This document shows positions 26,088 to 34,888 of a DNA stretch of 64,000 nt, piece after piece. The stretch is from positions 25,400 through 89,399 of the forward strand of contig NZ_BAEI01000091.1 of NCBI RefSeq assembly GCF_000241325.1, in the 5' to 3' direction. Numbering within the stretch: the first letter of the stretch is position 1; each line of letters opens with the position of its first letter. The stretch is from Gordonia polyisoprenivorans NBRC 16320 = JCM 10675 (lineage in GTDB: Bacteria > Actinomycetota > Actinomycetes > Mycobacteriales > Mycobacteriaceae). Made by a program: the position numbers and the translations under genes. The notes below the pieces were generated by a model. The model saw only the letters and a list, made by a program, of their open reading frames with translations. It did no database searches and was not told the origin of the DNA.

Positions 26088-26126
26088 GACGGGCGGCCCG
26101 GGAGATTGTCTCCCGGGCCGCCCGTC
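26088..26126. terminator. Bidirectional terminator between rbpA and ppm1
   Basis: Perfect 18-bp inverted repeat (26088-26105 and 26109-26126, arms beginning GACGGGCGGCC) with a 3-base loop. A T-rich tail (GTTCTGTCTGTCTG) follows on the plus strand. It lies between convergent rbpA and ppm1, so it can stop both transcripts. Confidence 0.9.
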
Positions 26127-26148
26127 GTTCTGTCTGTCTGGTGCGTCG

Positions 26149-26949
26149 TCAGCGCCGTACGCCGAGTTGGGCGAGCCGACTCTGCACACCCCAGCGGAAC
26201 ACCTTGACGAAGGCCTCCGACATGACGCCACCGCTCATCTTCGACTGACCGATCTCGCGTTCGGTGAAGGTGATCGGAACCTCACGGACGTCGAAGCCCG
26301 TCTGGATCGATCGCCATGCCAGGTCGATCTGGAAGCAGTACCCGGCGGATTCGACGGTATCGAGGCTGATCTTCTCCAGCACCGCGCGGCGGTACGCGCG
26401 GTAACCGGCCGTAATGTCGTGGATTCCGGCACCGAGCGCGAGACGCGCGTAGGTGTTGGCGCCCCGCGACAGGATCTCACGCCGGCGCGGCCAGTTGACC
26501 AATTCGCCACCCTTGACGTAGCGCGAGCCGATGACCAGGTCGGCGCCGTCGTTGATCGCCGCAAGCAGGGCGGGTAGTTGTTCGGGAGCGTGGCTGCCGT
26601 CGGCATCCATCTCGATGATGACCTCGTAGTCGCGTGCGAGCCCCCAGGCGAATCCGGCCAGGTAGGCCTTACCGAGTCCGTCCTTGTCGACCCGGTGCAG
26701 GACGTGGATGCGGCCTGCGACGTCGGCGGCGGCCAACTCGTCGGCAACCTCACCGGTACCGTCCGGGCTGGAATCGTCGACGACGAGCACGTGGATGGCG
26801 CTCAGCGCGGTCTGCAGGCGACCGATGATGAGTGGCAGGTTCTCGCGCTCGTTGAAGGTCGGGATGACGACCAGCGCTTTCTCGCCGTCGGGCCCGACCA
26901 CGGTGGGTCGCTCGACACCACCGGCGGGCGATCGGTCACTGTTCGTCAC
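26149..26949 (-). CDS. ppm1: Polyprenol monophosphomannose synthase
   Basis: A 266-residue GT-A glycosyltransferase (GT2). It has VVIPTFNERENLPLII, the strand VLVVDDSSPDGTG, EVIIEMDADGSH with the metal-binding DxD-type site, LVIGSRYVKGG and ITAGYRAYRRAVLEKI. It transfers mannose from GDP-mannose to polyprenyl phosphate for lipomannan, lipoarabinomannan and protein mannosylation. GTG 26949 overlaps the 3' end of lnt by 14 bases. In M. tuberculosis the two are one fused protein (Rv2051c); here, as in M. smegmatis, they are separate, overlapping genes, consistent with a membrane complex. Confidence 0.95.
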   Translation of the reverse strand: MTNSDRSPAGGVERPTVVGPDGEKALVVIPTFNERENLPLIIGRLQTALSAIHVLVVDDSSPDGTGEVADELAAADVAGRIHVLHRVDKDGLGKAYLAGFAWGLARDYEVIIEMDADGSHAPEQLPALLAAINDGADLVIGSRYVKGGELVNWPRRREILSRGANTYARLALGAGIHDITAGYRAYRRAVLEKISLDTVESAGYCFQIDLAWRSIQTGFDVREVPITFTEREIGQSKMSGGVMSEAFVKVFRWGVQSRLAQLGVRR

Positions 26950-28705
26950 CGGTGTACTCCTCCGACTTCTCCGGGGCGGTGCCGGCACCCTTGTGAGGCC
27001 GCACCGCCGTGAATCTCTGAGTGAACCTAGTACGCATTGCCACCGCGACCAAAAGCGCCACCACCGCGAGGAGCATCGCGATGCGTTCCGGCCATGCTCC
27101 CAGACGGGTGGCGATCGTCGTGGCGGAACTCAACGGAAGCCGGTCGGCGAGGATCGCCGGGGTGAAGATGTCCGATTCCGACGTCATCGATCCGTCTGGT
27201 TCGATGAGTGCGCTGACTCCGCTGGTCGCGGCCACGATCACGGCCCGACCGTGCTCGACCGCCCGGAATTGCGACATCGCGAGTTGCTGGTAGGTCATGT
27301 TCGTGCGACCGAACGTGGCGTTGTTGGTGGGTACGTACAGGATCTGGGCGCCCTGATCGACCGCGTCGCGTGCCGCCCGGTCGAAGGCGACCTCCCAACA
27401 CGTGGTGACCCCGACGGTGACGTCACCGGAACGTCCGGGCACGGTCAGCACCGACGGGCCGGTGCCGGGGCGGAAGTTGCCTGCCATGTCGGCGTAGGAC
27501 GAGAACATCCGGAAGAACGGACGCCACGGCAGGTATTCGCCGAAGGGCTGGATGATGTGCTTGTCGTACCGCGCGATGGGGCCCCGGCTACCGTCCCAAA
27601 CCAGCACGGTGTTGGTCGGGCGACCGTCGGGTTCGACGATCAGCGTGCCCACCAGGATCGGTGCGCCCACGGCGTCGGAGGCCGCGGTGATCTCTGCGGC
27701 GGCGTCGGGGTTGTCCAGTGGATCGATGTCGGAGGCGTTCTCAGGCCACGCGACGAACGACGGTTGCTCGATGTGGCCGGCGTTGATCTCGTCGGCGAGC
27801 GCCATGGTTTCTCGGACGTGGTTGTCGAGGACGGCGCGCCGCTGGGCGTTGAACTCGAGTCCGAGTCGCGGCACATTGCCCTGAACTGCCGCGATCTGCG
27901 CCGAAGCACCCGATACGTTGCGGTCGACGGTGTCGGGCAGTAACGCGATCGCCGAGACCGGCGCGAGCAGGGCCAGGACGATGCCCAGTGCGGCGCCGCG
28001 GACGACAGAGGATCGTGGGCCCATGCCGACGGCGGCGTCTCGGCGGGTGGCGAGCTGGATCACCCAGACCACCGATGCGCCGAACAGCGCAACCGCCCCG
28101 GACACCCCGGGTGCCCCGAGGACCGACGCCAGCGGCAGCAACGGGCCGTCGACTTGACTGAATGCGGTTCGTCCCCAAGGGAATCCGCCGAAGGGAAACG
28201 ACGACCGCAGTCCCTCGACCAGCACCCACGACAGTGCGAACCACAGCGGCGGCACGGGCAGTCGCATCGTCAGCGTCGCGCACAGCCCGAACAGGGCCAG
28301 GTAGGCGGCGAGCGCGGCGGCGAGCGCCAACCACGGCAGGGGCCCGACGTACACACCGATCCAGGGCAGCAGGGGGACGAAGAACCCGACACCGTAGACG
28401 AAGCCGATCCAGGCCCCGGTCCGCGCGCGGGGACGCCCCTCGGCCAGCAGCCCGTAGAGCAGTCCGAGCGACACCACCGCCATGAACCACCAGTTGCGGG
28501 GTGGGAAGGCCGAGAACATGGCGAGCCCGGCCAGGGCGGCGAGGACGGTGCGTACCGCCCACAGCGTTCGGCGGTGTGCGGCGGGCGAGGCGGTGGTCCA
28601 ACGGTCGCGCAGCCGATCCCAGCGCCGCGGTGGGGACTGCTCGGTGCCGGCGGAGCGATCGGCATCGGTCCCGGGGACGGCGTCGGTTCCCGATGCCGGC
28701 GTCAC
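26936..28705 (-). CDS. lnt: Apolipoprotein N-acyltransferase
   Basis: A 589-residue membrane enzyme. Its N-terminal half has about six to seven membrane segments (from about residue 55), and a short one closes the C-terminus. The CN-hydrolase domain carries Glu in FVAWPENASD, Lys in ARYDKHIIQPFGEYLPWR and Cys in GVTTCWEVAFD, the catalytic triad of Lnt. It N-acylates diacylglyceryl-cysteine of lipoproteins at the outer face of the membrane. GTG 28705 overlaps the TGA of the upstream amidohydrolase (GTGA). In-frame sequence beyond to 29044 is a shadow of that gene. Confidence 0.94.
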   Translation of the reverse strand: MTPASGTDAVPGTDADRSAGTEQSPPRRWDRLRDRWTTASPAAHRRTLWAVRTVLAALAGLAMFSAFPPRNWWFMAVVSLGLLYGLLAEGRPRARTGAWIGFVYGVGFFVPLLPWIGVYVGPLPWLALAAALAAYLALFGLCATLTMRLPVPPLWFALSWVLVEGLRSSFPFGGFPWGRTAFSQVDGPLLPLASVLGAPGVSGAVALFGASVVWVIQLATRRDAAVGMGPRSSVVRGAALGIVLALLAPVSAIALLPDTVDRNVSGASAQIAAVQGNVPRLGLEFNAQRRAVLDNHVRETMALADEINAGHIEQPSFVAWPENASDIDPLDNPDAAAEITAASDAVGAPILVGTLIVEPDGRPTNTVLVWDGSRGPIARYDKHIIQPFGEYLPWRPFFRMFSSYADMAGNFRPGTGPSVLTVPGRSGDVTVGVTTCWEVAFDRAARDAVDQGAQILYVPTNNATFGRTNMTYQQLAMSQFRAVEHGRAVIVAATSGVSALIEPDGSMTSESDIFTPAILADRLPLSSATTIATRLGAWPERIAMLLAVVALLVAVAMRTRFTQRFTAVRPHKGAGTAPEKSEEYTGDEQ

Positions 28706-30330
28706 CAATCGCCTCCGTCGACGTCGTGGATGATCGAGCCGGCGCGGACGGTCCGCACGCATCGTGGCAGGCGGGCATCGGGTGAGACGTCGGGCAGCGC
28801 GGGTACGCGCGATCGCGGATCGGTCGACCACCGCTGCACCCCGGCGTGCGAGCCGGCGACCACGAGGTCGTCGGCTTCCCACACCGCATAGTCGGCACGC
28901 GCTCCGGGTTCCAGCGTGCCGGTCAGTCCGTCGTGCACACCGCCGGCGCGCCACGCGCCGCGTGTGCAGGCGCCGAATGCCGCCCGCGCCGAGATCGCCG
29001 ACGACGCCCGATGTGGGTGCACCGCAGCTCGGATGGTTGCCCACGGATCGATCGCCGTCACCGGCGAATCGGAGGAAAACGAGAGTGCCACACCGGCTTT
29101 GGCGAGCATTGCAAAGTCGTTGAGGCCGTCGGCGCGAGGCCCGAGCCGTTGGGCATACAGCCGTTCACGTCCACCCCATTCGGCGTCGAACAGCGGCTGC
29201 ATGCTCGCGATCACTCCGCAGCGGGCCAGGATCGCGGCGTCGGTGGCGTCGGTCATCTCGACGTGTTCGAGCCGATGGGCGCAGCGTGCCAGAGCCGGTG
29301 TGCCGAGTTCGTCGGCGACCGAGGCGAACGCGGCGACGACGGCCTTGGTCGCGGCGTCACCGATCACATGGAAGCCTGCCTGCGCGCCCGCCAGCGTGCA
29401 GGCGTGGATGTGCGTCCGGATGGTCTCGGGTTCGAGATAGTTGATGCCGCTGGTGTCCGGATCGTCGGTATATGGCTCCCGCAACCACGCGGTGTGCGAG
29501 CCGAGAGCGCCATCGACGAACAGATCCCCGGCCAGCCCGTCGGCGCGGGTGATGGAGAGCAGCTCGGCGGCATGCTCGGCGTCCTGCGCCGCCTGCCCCC
29601 AATAGCGGCGCACCTCCACCGGGTGGTCGAGGTCGGCCAGGGCGAGGAAATCGTCGAGGCCGGCGATCTCGGGTCCGCCGTTCTCGTGCACCGCCACCAC
29701 TCCGGCGGCGGCCGCGGCGTCGAGTGCCCGGCGCTGCCACCGGGCGCGGGTCGCCGGGGTCACCAGTGTACGGGCAGCGGCACGCACGAGGTGGTGTGCC
29801 TGGGCGACGAGCGGCGCATCGGGGTCGTACCCCTCGGCGGCGTCGAGGTCGGTGACCAGCCGGCGCAGCGCGGTGGAGGCGACCGCCGAGTGCTCGTCGA
29901 TGCGCGCGAGGTAGACCGGGCGGTGACCGACGACGTCGTCGATCTCGGCTGTCATGGGAAACCTGCGGTCATCCGGATCGACGCCCGCCCAGGTGGAATC
30001 GTCCCACCCGAGCCCCCAGATCAGCTCGTTCTCGTCGGCTCCGTCCGCGGCGGCCGCGAGGCGTGCGAGACAGTCGGTACGGCTGGTGGACTCACTCAGC
30101 GTCAATCCGTCCAGGGCGAGTCCGGTCGACGTCAGATGCACATGGGAATCAACGAAGGCGGGTGCGACGAAACGCCCGGCCAGATCCATGATCCGGGCAT
30201 CGGGGTGCAGGGCTCGGCCCACGGCGTCGGAGCCGACCCACGTCACGACGCCGTCGGTGACGGCGAGCGCGGTCGCGTCGGGAACGCTCGATGAATAGAC
30301 GAGTCCGCCGAGCAGGAGTTCGGTAGCCAC
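28702..30330 (-). CDS. YtcJ-type metal-dependent amidohydrolase
   Basis: A 542-residue TIM-barrel amidohydrolase. It has the metal motif VDSHVHL (HxH) near residue 63, HENGGPEIAG, FHVIGDAATK, HRLEHVEM and FSSDSPVTAIDPW with the metal Asp, and a C-terminal sandwich domain (GTLEPGARADYAVW). The family is exoenzymes and amidases of unknown physiological substrate. It occupies the slot next to lnt, followed by fxsA upstream, resembling a conserved mycobacterial arrangement. Its TGA overlaps the lnt GTG, so co-translation is likely. Confidence 0.92.
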   Translation of the reverse strand: MATELLLGGLVYSSSVPDATALAVTDGVVTWVGSDAVGRALHPDARIMDLAGRFVAPAFVDSHVHLTSTGLALDGLTLSESTSRTDCLARLAAAADGADENELIWGLGWDDSTWAGVDPDDRRFPMTAEIDDVVGHRPVYLARIDEHSAVASTALRRLVTDLDAAEGYDPDAPLVAQAHHLVRAAARTLVTPATRARWQRRALDAAAAAGVVAVHENGGPEIAGLDDFLALADLDHPVEVRRYWGQAAQDAEHAAELLSITRADGLAGDLFVDGALGSHTAWLREPYTDDPDTSGINYLEPETIRTHIHACTLAGAQAGFHVIGDAATKAVVAAFASVADELGTPALARCAHRLEHVEMTDATDAAILARCGVIASMQPLFDAEWGGRERLYAQRLGPRADGLNDFAMLAKAGVALSFSSDSPVTAIDPWATIRAAVHPHRASSAISARAAFGACTRGAWRAGGVHDGLTGTLEPGARADYAVWEADDLVVAGSHAGVQRWSTDPRSRVPALPDVSPDARLPRCVRTVRAGSIIHDVDGGDW

Positions 30331-30417
30331 GATCGTCCAGTGTGCCCTGAGTGGGGTCGGCAGGTGTCGGGGGGTTTGGTGCGGTGCGGATCGAGGCGAC
30401 GGCGGTCGGCGCGGTGA

Positions 30418-30924
30418 TCAGTGTCCGGGCGGCAGCTGCCGGTCGCCGGCCGGGGTGGCACCTGCATGCGCCGGGTCGCCGGGAGCAGGCGAATCGACGA
30501 CGGTGCCGTCGATGACGGTGCCACGTCGGAAACCCGAGGTCGCATAGATTCCGGCGCGATCCATCGCCACCACGAGACGGCGGGCGCCGAACGCGGTCAC
30601 CGCGGGCCGGACCAGGCGCCGGGTGGGCGGTGCGAGCAGCACGATGCCGGCCAGTGTGGAGACCACGCCGGGAATGATCAGCAGGATCGAGGATCCGGCC
30701 ATGATGGCGGTGTCGGCGAGTGGTGCCCGGGCGTCGACCTCATTGCGGGAGGCGCGCCGGAGTTCGCCGAAGACCTTCGCACCCTGCCAGCGCAGCATGA
30801 GGAAGCCGACGACGGCCGCGGCGATGGTGATGAGCACCGCCCACCCGAAGCCGAGGGTCATGGTCATCGCCACGAACACGCCGATCTCGACGGCGAGATA
30901 GAGCAGGGCATACGCGAGTCGCAT
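30418..30924 (-). CDS. fxsA: FxsA family membrane protein
   Basis: A 168-residue protein with three to four membrane segments: LAYALLYLAVEIGVFVAM, FGWAVLITIAAAVVGFLML, and SSILLIIPGVVSTLAGIVLLAPPTRR. The last is the FxsA signature (IPG followed by LL-PP-R). The C-terminal ~45 residues are soluble and Pro/Gly-rich. FxsA modulates F-plasmid exclusion in E. coli; its role elsewhere is unclear. ATG 30924 is chosen because the family begins with MRL; the longer frame to 30987 has no supporting site. It lies 87 bases upstream of the amidohydrolase. Confidence 0.9.
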   Translation of the reverse strand: MRLAYALLYLAVEIGVFVAMTMTLGFGWAVLITIAAAVVGFLMLRWQGAKVFGELRRASRNEVDARAPLADTAIMAGSSILLIIPGVVSTLAGIVLLAPPTRRLVRPAVTAFGARRLVVAMDRAGIYATSGFRRGTVIDGTVVDSPAPGDPAHAGATPAGDRQLPPGH

Positions 30925-31028
30925 GAGTCGGCCTTTCGTTGCGTGTCTGTACCGCTCAACGAACGAGGCGCCGGTTTTGCTCCGCAACCCGGGCCCACCG
31001 ACTCTGGGAAAACACTGAGAAATCCGCG

Positions 31029-34000
31029 CTACTCCCCGTCGCGCCCCTCGATGTCACCCTCGGTCTGCAGATACACCGCCCGGAGGTCGTCGAGCATCTG
31101 CGCCGGGGGCTCGTGCCACATATCGCGCTCGACGGCTTCGAGGAGGCGTTCGGCGATGCCGTGCAGCGCCCACGGGTTCGACTCGGCCATGAACTTCTGA
31201 TTGTGCTCGTCGAGGACGTAGGACTCGGTGAGCTTTTCATACATCCAGTCGGCGACGACGTCGGTGGTGGCGTCGTAGCCGAAGAGATAGTCGACGGTGG
31301 CCGCCATCTCGAAGGCACCCTTGTATCCGTGGCGCTGCATCGCCGAGATCCACCGCGGGTTCACCACGCGCGCCCGGAACACGCGACTGGTCTCTTCGGA
31401 GAGTGTGCGTGTACGCACCGCGTCCGGGCGGGTGGAGTCGCCGATGTAGGCCTCCGGGGAGCGTCCCGTCAATGCGCGCACCGTCGCGACCATGCCGCCG
31501 TGGTACTGGAAATAGTCATCGGAGTCGGCGATGTCGTGCTCGCGGGTGTCGGTGTTCTTGGCGGCCACCGAGATCCGCCGATACGCGCTGCGCATGTCGT
31601 CGACCGCCGGGATGCCCGACAGGTCGCGCCCATAGGCGTACCCACCCCATTCGGTGTAGACCCGTGCCAGATCGTCGTCGGTGCGCCAGTCCCGCGAATC
31701 GATCAGTTGGAGCAGACCCGCACCGTAGGTCCCCGGTTTGGAACCGAAGATACGGGTGGTGGCCCGACGCCGGTCGCCGTGCTCGGCCAGTGCGGCACGG
31801 GCATGGGCCGCAACGAAATTGGAGTCATCGGGTTCGTCGGCGTCGGCGGCGAGGGCGACGGCGTCGTCGAGCATGGTGACCACGTGGGGGAATGCGTCGC
31901 GGAAGAAGCCGGAGATGCGGACGGTCACGTCGATCCGGGGCCGGCCGAGTTCGGCGAGGCCGATCAGTTCGAGCGCCGACACCCGGCGCGAGGCCTCGTC
32001 CCAGACGGGCATCACGCCGAGCAGCGCGAGCACCTCGGCGATGTCGTCGCCCGAGGTGCGCATCGCACTGGTGCCCCACACCGACAGCCCGACCGACGCG
32101 GGGTATTCGCCGTGGTCGCCGAGGTAGCGCTCGAGCAGGGAATCGGCCATCGCCCGCCCGGTCTCCCACGCGAGGCGCGACGGTACGGCCTTGGGGTCGA
32201 CCGAATAGAAGTTGCGGCCGGTGGGCAGCACGTTGATCAGACCACGCAGCGGCGATCCGCTGGGACCGGCCGGGATGAACCCACCGTCGAGGGCGTGCAG
32301 CACGCGCGGGATCTCCCCGGAGGTCTGTCGCAGCCGCGGGACGACCTCGGTGGCCGCGAAGCGCAGGATGTCGGCGACCGCGGGCGGATGCCCGGTGGCC
32401 ACCTCGGCGACGGTCTGTTCCGACCAGTCCCCCGCCGCACACGACTGTACGAGCTCGCGGGCGAGGTGTTCGACGGCGTCGACGTCGGTGCGCGCGGCTT
32501 CGCCGCTGCCCTCGGTCAGGCCCAGGGCCTCACGCAGTCCCGGGAGGGCCGCCGTCCCGCCCCACAGCTGTCGGGCGCGCAGCATGGCGAGTACGAGGTC
32601 GACCTCGTGCTCGTCGGCGGGAGCCTGTCCCAGCACATGCAGTCCGTCGCGGATCTGCACGTCCTTGATCTCACAGAGCCAGCCGTCGACATGCAGGAGC
32701 ATGTCGTCGAAGACCTCTTCGTCGGGGCGCTCGGTCAGCCCGAGATCCTGATGCATCTGCGCCGCGGTGAGCAACGTCCAGATCTGCTGACGGATGGCCG
32801 GCAGCTTGGCCGGATCGAGGGTGGAGATGTTGGCGTGCTCGTCGAGGAGTTGCTCGAGACGGGCGATGTCACCGTAGGACTCGGCGCGCGCCATCGGCGG
32901 GATCAGGTGATCGACGAGCACCGCATGGGCGCGTCGCTTGGCCTGGGTGCCCTCGCCGGGATCGTTGACGAGGAAGGGGTACACCAGCGGCAGATCGCCG
33001 AGGGCGGCATCGGTTCCGCAGTCCGAGGACATGCCGAGTGTCTTACCGGGCAACCATTCCAGGTTGCCGTGTTTGCCGATGTGCACCACCGCGTCAGCGC
33101 CGAAGCCGGGGATGTCGCCCGCTCGCCCCGCCCGCCCGGCGACCCAGCGATACGACGCCAGATAGTGGTGCGACGGTGGCAGATCCGGGTCATGATAGAT
33201 CGCGACCGGATTCTCCCCGAATCCGCGCGGTGGCTGCACCATGATCGCGGTGTTGCCGAAAACCAGTGCGGCGATGACGATGTCACCGTCCGGATTGGTC
33301 GAGCGGTCGACGAACAACTCCCCCGGCGGCGGCCCCCAGTGTCTCGTCACAGCCTCACGCAACGCAGCGGGCAGCGTCGCGAACCAACGCGTGTAGTCCG
33401 CCGGCGACACCCGAATCGGGTTGGCGGCCAACGACTCCTCGGTCAGCCAATCGGCATCCTGACCGCCCGCGGCGATGATCGCATGGATCAGCGCATCGGA
33501 ATCGTCCTCGGCCAGACCGGGAATGGCGTCCGGGCCGGATTCCGGGCCGATGTCGTATCCCGCGTCGCGCATTGCCCGCAGCAACGACACCAGACTGCGC
33601 GGGGTGTCGAGGCCCACGGCGTTGCCGATGCGGGCGTGCTTGGTCGGATACGCCGAGAGCATCAACGCGATACGACGTCGGGCCGCGGGGGTGTGGCGCA
33701 GCCGGGCATGGGCCGCGGCGATGCCGGCGACCCGTGCGCATCGCTCCGGATCGGGACGATAGGTGGGCAGCCCGTTCTCGTCGAATTCCTTGAACGAGAA
33801 CGGCACCGTGATGATCCGGCCGTCGAACTCGGGCACGGCGACCTGGGTGGCGACATCGAGCGGCGAGAGCCCGTCGTCGTTGGCGTCCCAGTCGGCCCGC
33901 GAGGACGTGAGGCACAGGCCCTGCATGATCGGGATATCGAGGGCGGCAAGGCGTTCGATGTTCCAGGCATCGTCGTCACCGCCCGCCGACGCGGTGGCCG

Positions 34001-34685
34001 GGGTGGCGCCGCCGGCCGCGAGGACGGTGACGACGAGCGTGTCGGCGGTACCGAGCAGCTCGATGAGGTCGTCGGGAGCGGTGCGCAGCGACGCACAGAA
34101 CACCGGCAGTGCGCGGGCGCCGGCGTCCTCGATGGCGCGGCACAACGCGTCGATGTAGGCGGTGTTGCCGGCCAGATGCTGCGCCCGGTAGTAGAGCACG
34201 GCGATCGTCGAAGTCGACCCGTCGTGGCCCGCGTTGGCAACGTCGGCGCGCGCAGTGCCGGAGCGATCGAGGATTCCCCATGCGGGGGTCTGCGCGGGCG
34301 GATCGAAGCCGAGGCCGGTGAGCAGCAGTGTGTCGGAGAGGAAGTTGTGCAGGTTCTCCAGATTGCTCACGCCCCCCGCCGCGAGGTAGTTGTGGGCCTG
34401 CTGGGCGACTCCGGCGGGAACGGTGGAGCACGCCATCAGATCGGGGTCGGGCTGCTGCTCACCGGACAGGACGACGACCGGGCGACCGGCGGCCAGTACA
34501 GCTTCCAGCCCGTCCTCCCACGCGCGGCGCCCACCGAGGATCCGGACGACGACGATGTCCGCCGGCGCAACCAGATCGGCGATGTCGTCGACCAGCAGCC
34601 GCGACGGATTGGCGATCGCATAGTCGGCGGCCGCGGCATGGGCGGTGATGAGGTCGGTGTCGGAGGTCGACAGCAACAGGATCAT
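31029..34685 (-). CDS. cobN: Aerobic cobaltochelatase, CobN subunit
   Basis: A 1218-residue protein of CobN/H-subunit size and sequence, with ILLLSTSDTDLI at the start, LHIVDEV-free insertion pattern, and internal CobN-type stretches such as HIGKHGNLEWLPGKT, RDAFPHVVTMLDDAVALA, GGYAYGRDLSG, RDHNQKF-like DEHNQKFMAESNPWALHGIAERLLEAVERDMWH. With CobS and CobT it inserts Co2+ into hydrogenobyrinic acid a,c-diamide using ATP; CobN carries the tetrapyrrole. A cobalamin riboswitch precedes it and GGTGAGGAG gives the ribosome site. It faces cobG across 203 bases. The plus-strand frame covering it is a shadow. Confidence 0.95.
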   Translation of the reverse strand: MILLLSTSDTDLITAHAAAADYAIANPSRLLVDDIADLVAPADIVVVRILGGRRAWEDGLEAVLAAGRPVVVLSGEQQPDPDLMACSTVPAGVAQQAHNYLAAGGVSNLENLHNFLSDTLLLTGLGFDPPAQTPAWGILDRSGTARADVANAGHDGSTSTIAVLYYRAQHLAGNTAYIDALCRAIEDAGARALPVFCASLRTAPDDLIELLGTADTLVVTVLAAGGATPATASAGGDDDAWNIERLAALDIPIMQGLCLTSSRADWDANDDGLSPLDVATQVAVPEFDGRIITVPFSFKEFDENGLPTYRPDPERCARVAGIAAAHARLRHTPAARRRIALMLSAYPTKHARIGNAVGLDTPRSLVSLLRAMRDAGYDIGPESGPDAIPGLAEDDSDALIHAIIAAGGQDADWLTEESLAANPIRVSPADYTRWFATLPAALREAVTRHWGPPPGELFVDRSTNPDGDIVIAALVFGNTAIMVQPPRGFGENPVAIYHDPDLPPSHHYLASYRWVAGRAGRAGDIPGFGADAVVHIGKHGNLEWLPGKTLGMSSDCGTDAALGDLPLVYPFLVNDPGEGTQAKRRAHAVLVDHLIPPMARAESYGDIARLEQLLDEHANISTLDPAKLPAIRQQIWTLLTAAQMHQDLGLTERPDEEVFDDMLLHVDGWLCEIKDVQIRDGLHVLGQAPADEHEVDLVLAMLRARQLWGGTAALPGLREALGLTEGSGEAARTDVDAVEHLARELVQSCAAGDWSEQTVAEVATGHPPAVADILRFAATEVVPRLRQTSGEIPRVLHALDGGFIPAGPSGSPLRGLINVLPTGRNFYSVDPKAVPSRLAWETGRAMADSLLERYLGDHGEYPASVGLSVWGTSAMRTSGDDIAEVLALLGVMPVWDEASRRVSALELIGLAELGRPRIDVTVRISGFFRDAFPHVVTMLDDAVALAADADEPDDSNFVAAHARAALAEHGDRRRATTRIFGSKPGTYGAGLLQLIDSRDWRTDDDLARVYTEWGGYAYGRDLSGIPAVDDMRSAYRRISVAAKNTDTREHDIADSDDYFQYHGGMVATVRALTGRSPEAYIGDSTRPDAVRTRTLSEETSRVFRARVVNPRWISAMQRHGYKGAFEMAATVDYLFGYDATTDVVADWMYEKLTESYVLDEHNQKFMAESNPWALHGIAERLLEAVERDMWHEPPAQMLDDLRAVYLQTEGDIEGRDGE

Positions 34686-34713
34686 GAGAACTCCTCACCG
34701 GGGTGGCGCGCCC

Positions 34714-34856
34714 GGTCGTGTGGTCGGGGTGCCCAGCGACAGGTCTGACTCCGGGCGCATCCGTGGACACCCCCGACACAGTGGCGCGACCGCGCCGGAA
34801 TCACACCGGCTTCTGACGCACTGGACGTGTGGTTGGAGCCTAGTGCAGGCGCCGTG
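34714..34856 (-). promoter_or_regulatory. Cobalamin riboswitch upstream of cobN
   Basis: Read on the minus strand, the cobN leader contains the B12-box core GAAGCCGGTGTGATTCCGGC, then GCGGTCGCGCCACTGT (34778-34813). This is the near-invariant centre of cobalamin riboswitches. Flanking G/C-rich stems extend on both sides, and the downstream end leads into the cobN ribosome site (GAGGAG). Adenosylcobalamin would lower expression. Exact boundaries are estimated. Confidence 0.9.
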
Positions 34857-34888
34857 GGCGGCCCACACCCGCGTCTACGCTGGATCCC

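Noticed and set aside
30939..34748. Very long plus-strand open frame (about 1269 codons) across cobN
   Set aside because: It is the antisense shadow of cobN. Its translation is Arg/Gly/Asp-rich with no domain pattern, while the minus-strand frame is clearly CobN.
34686..34888. tRNA or other structural RNA gene in the cobN-cobG gap
   Set aside because: The conserved sequence is the cobalamin riboswitch B12 box; no cloverleaf or anticodon arm fits.
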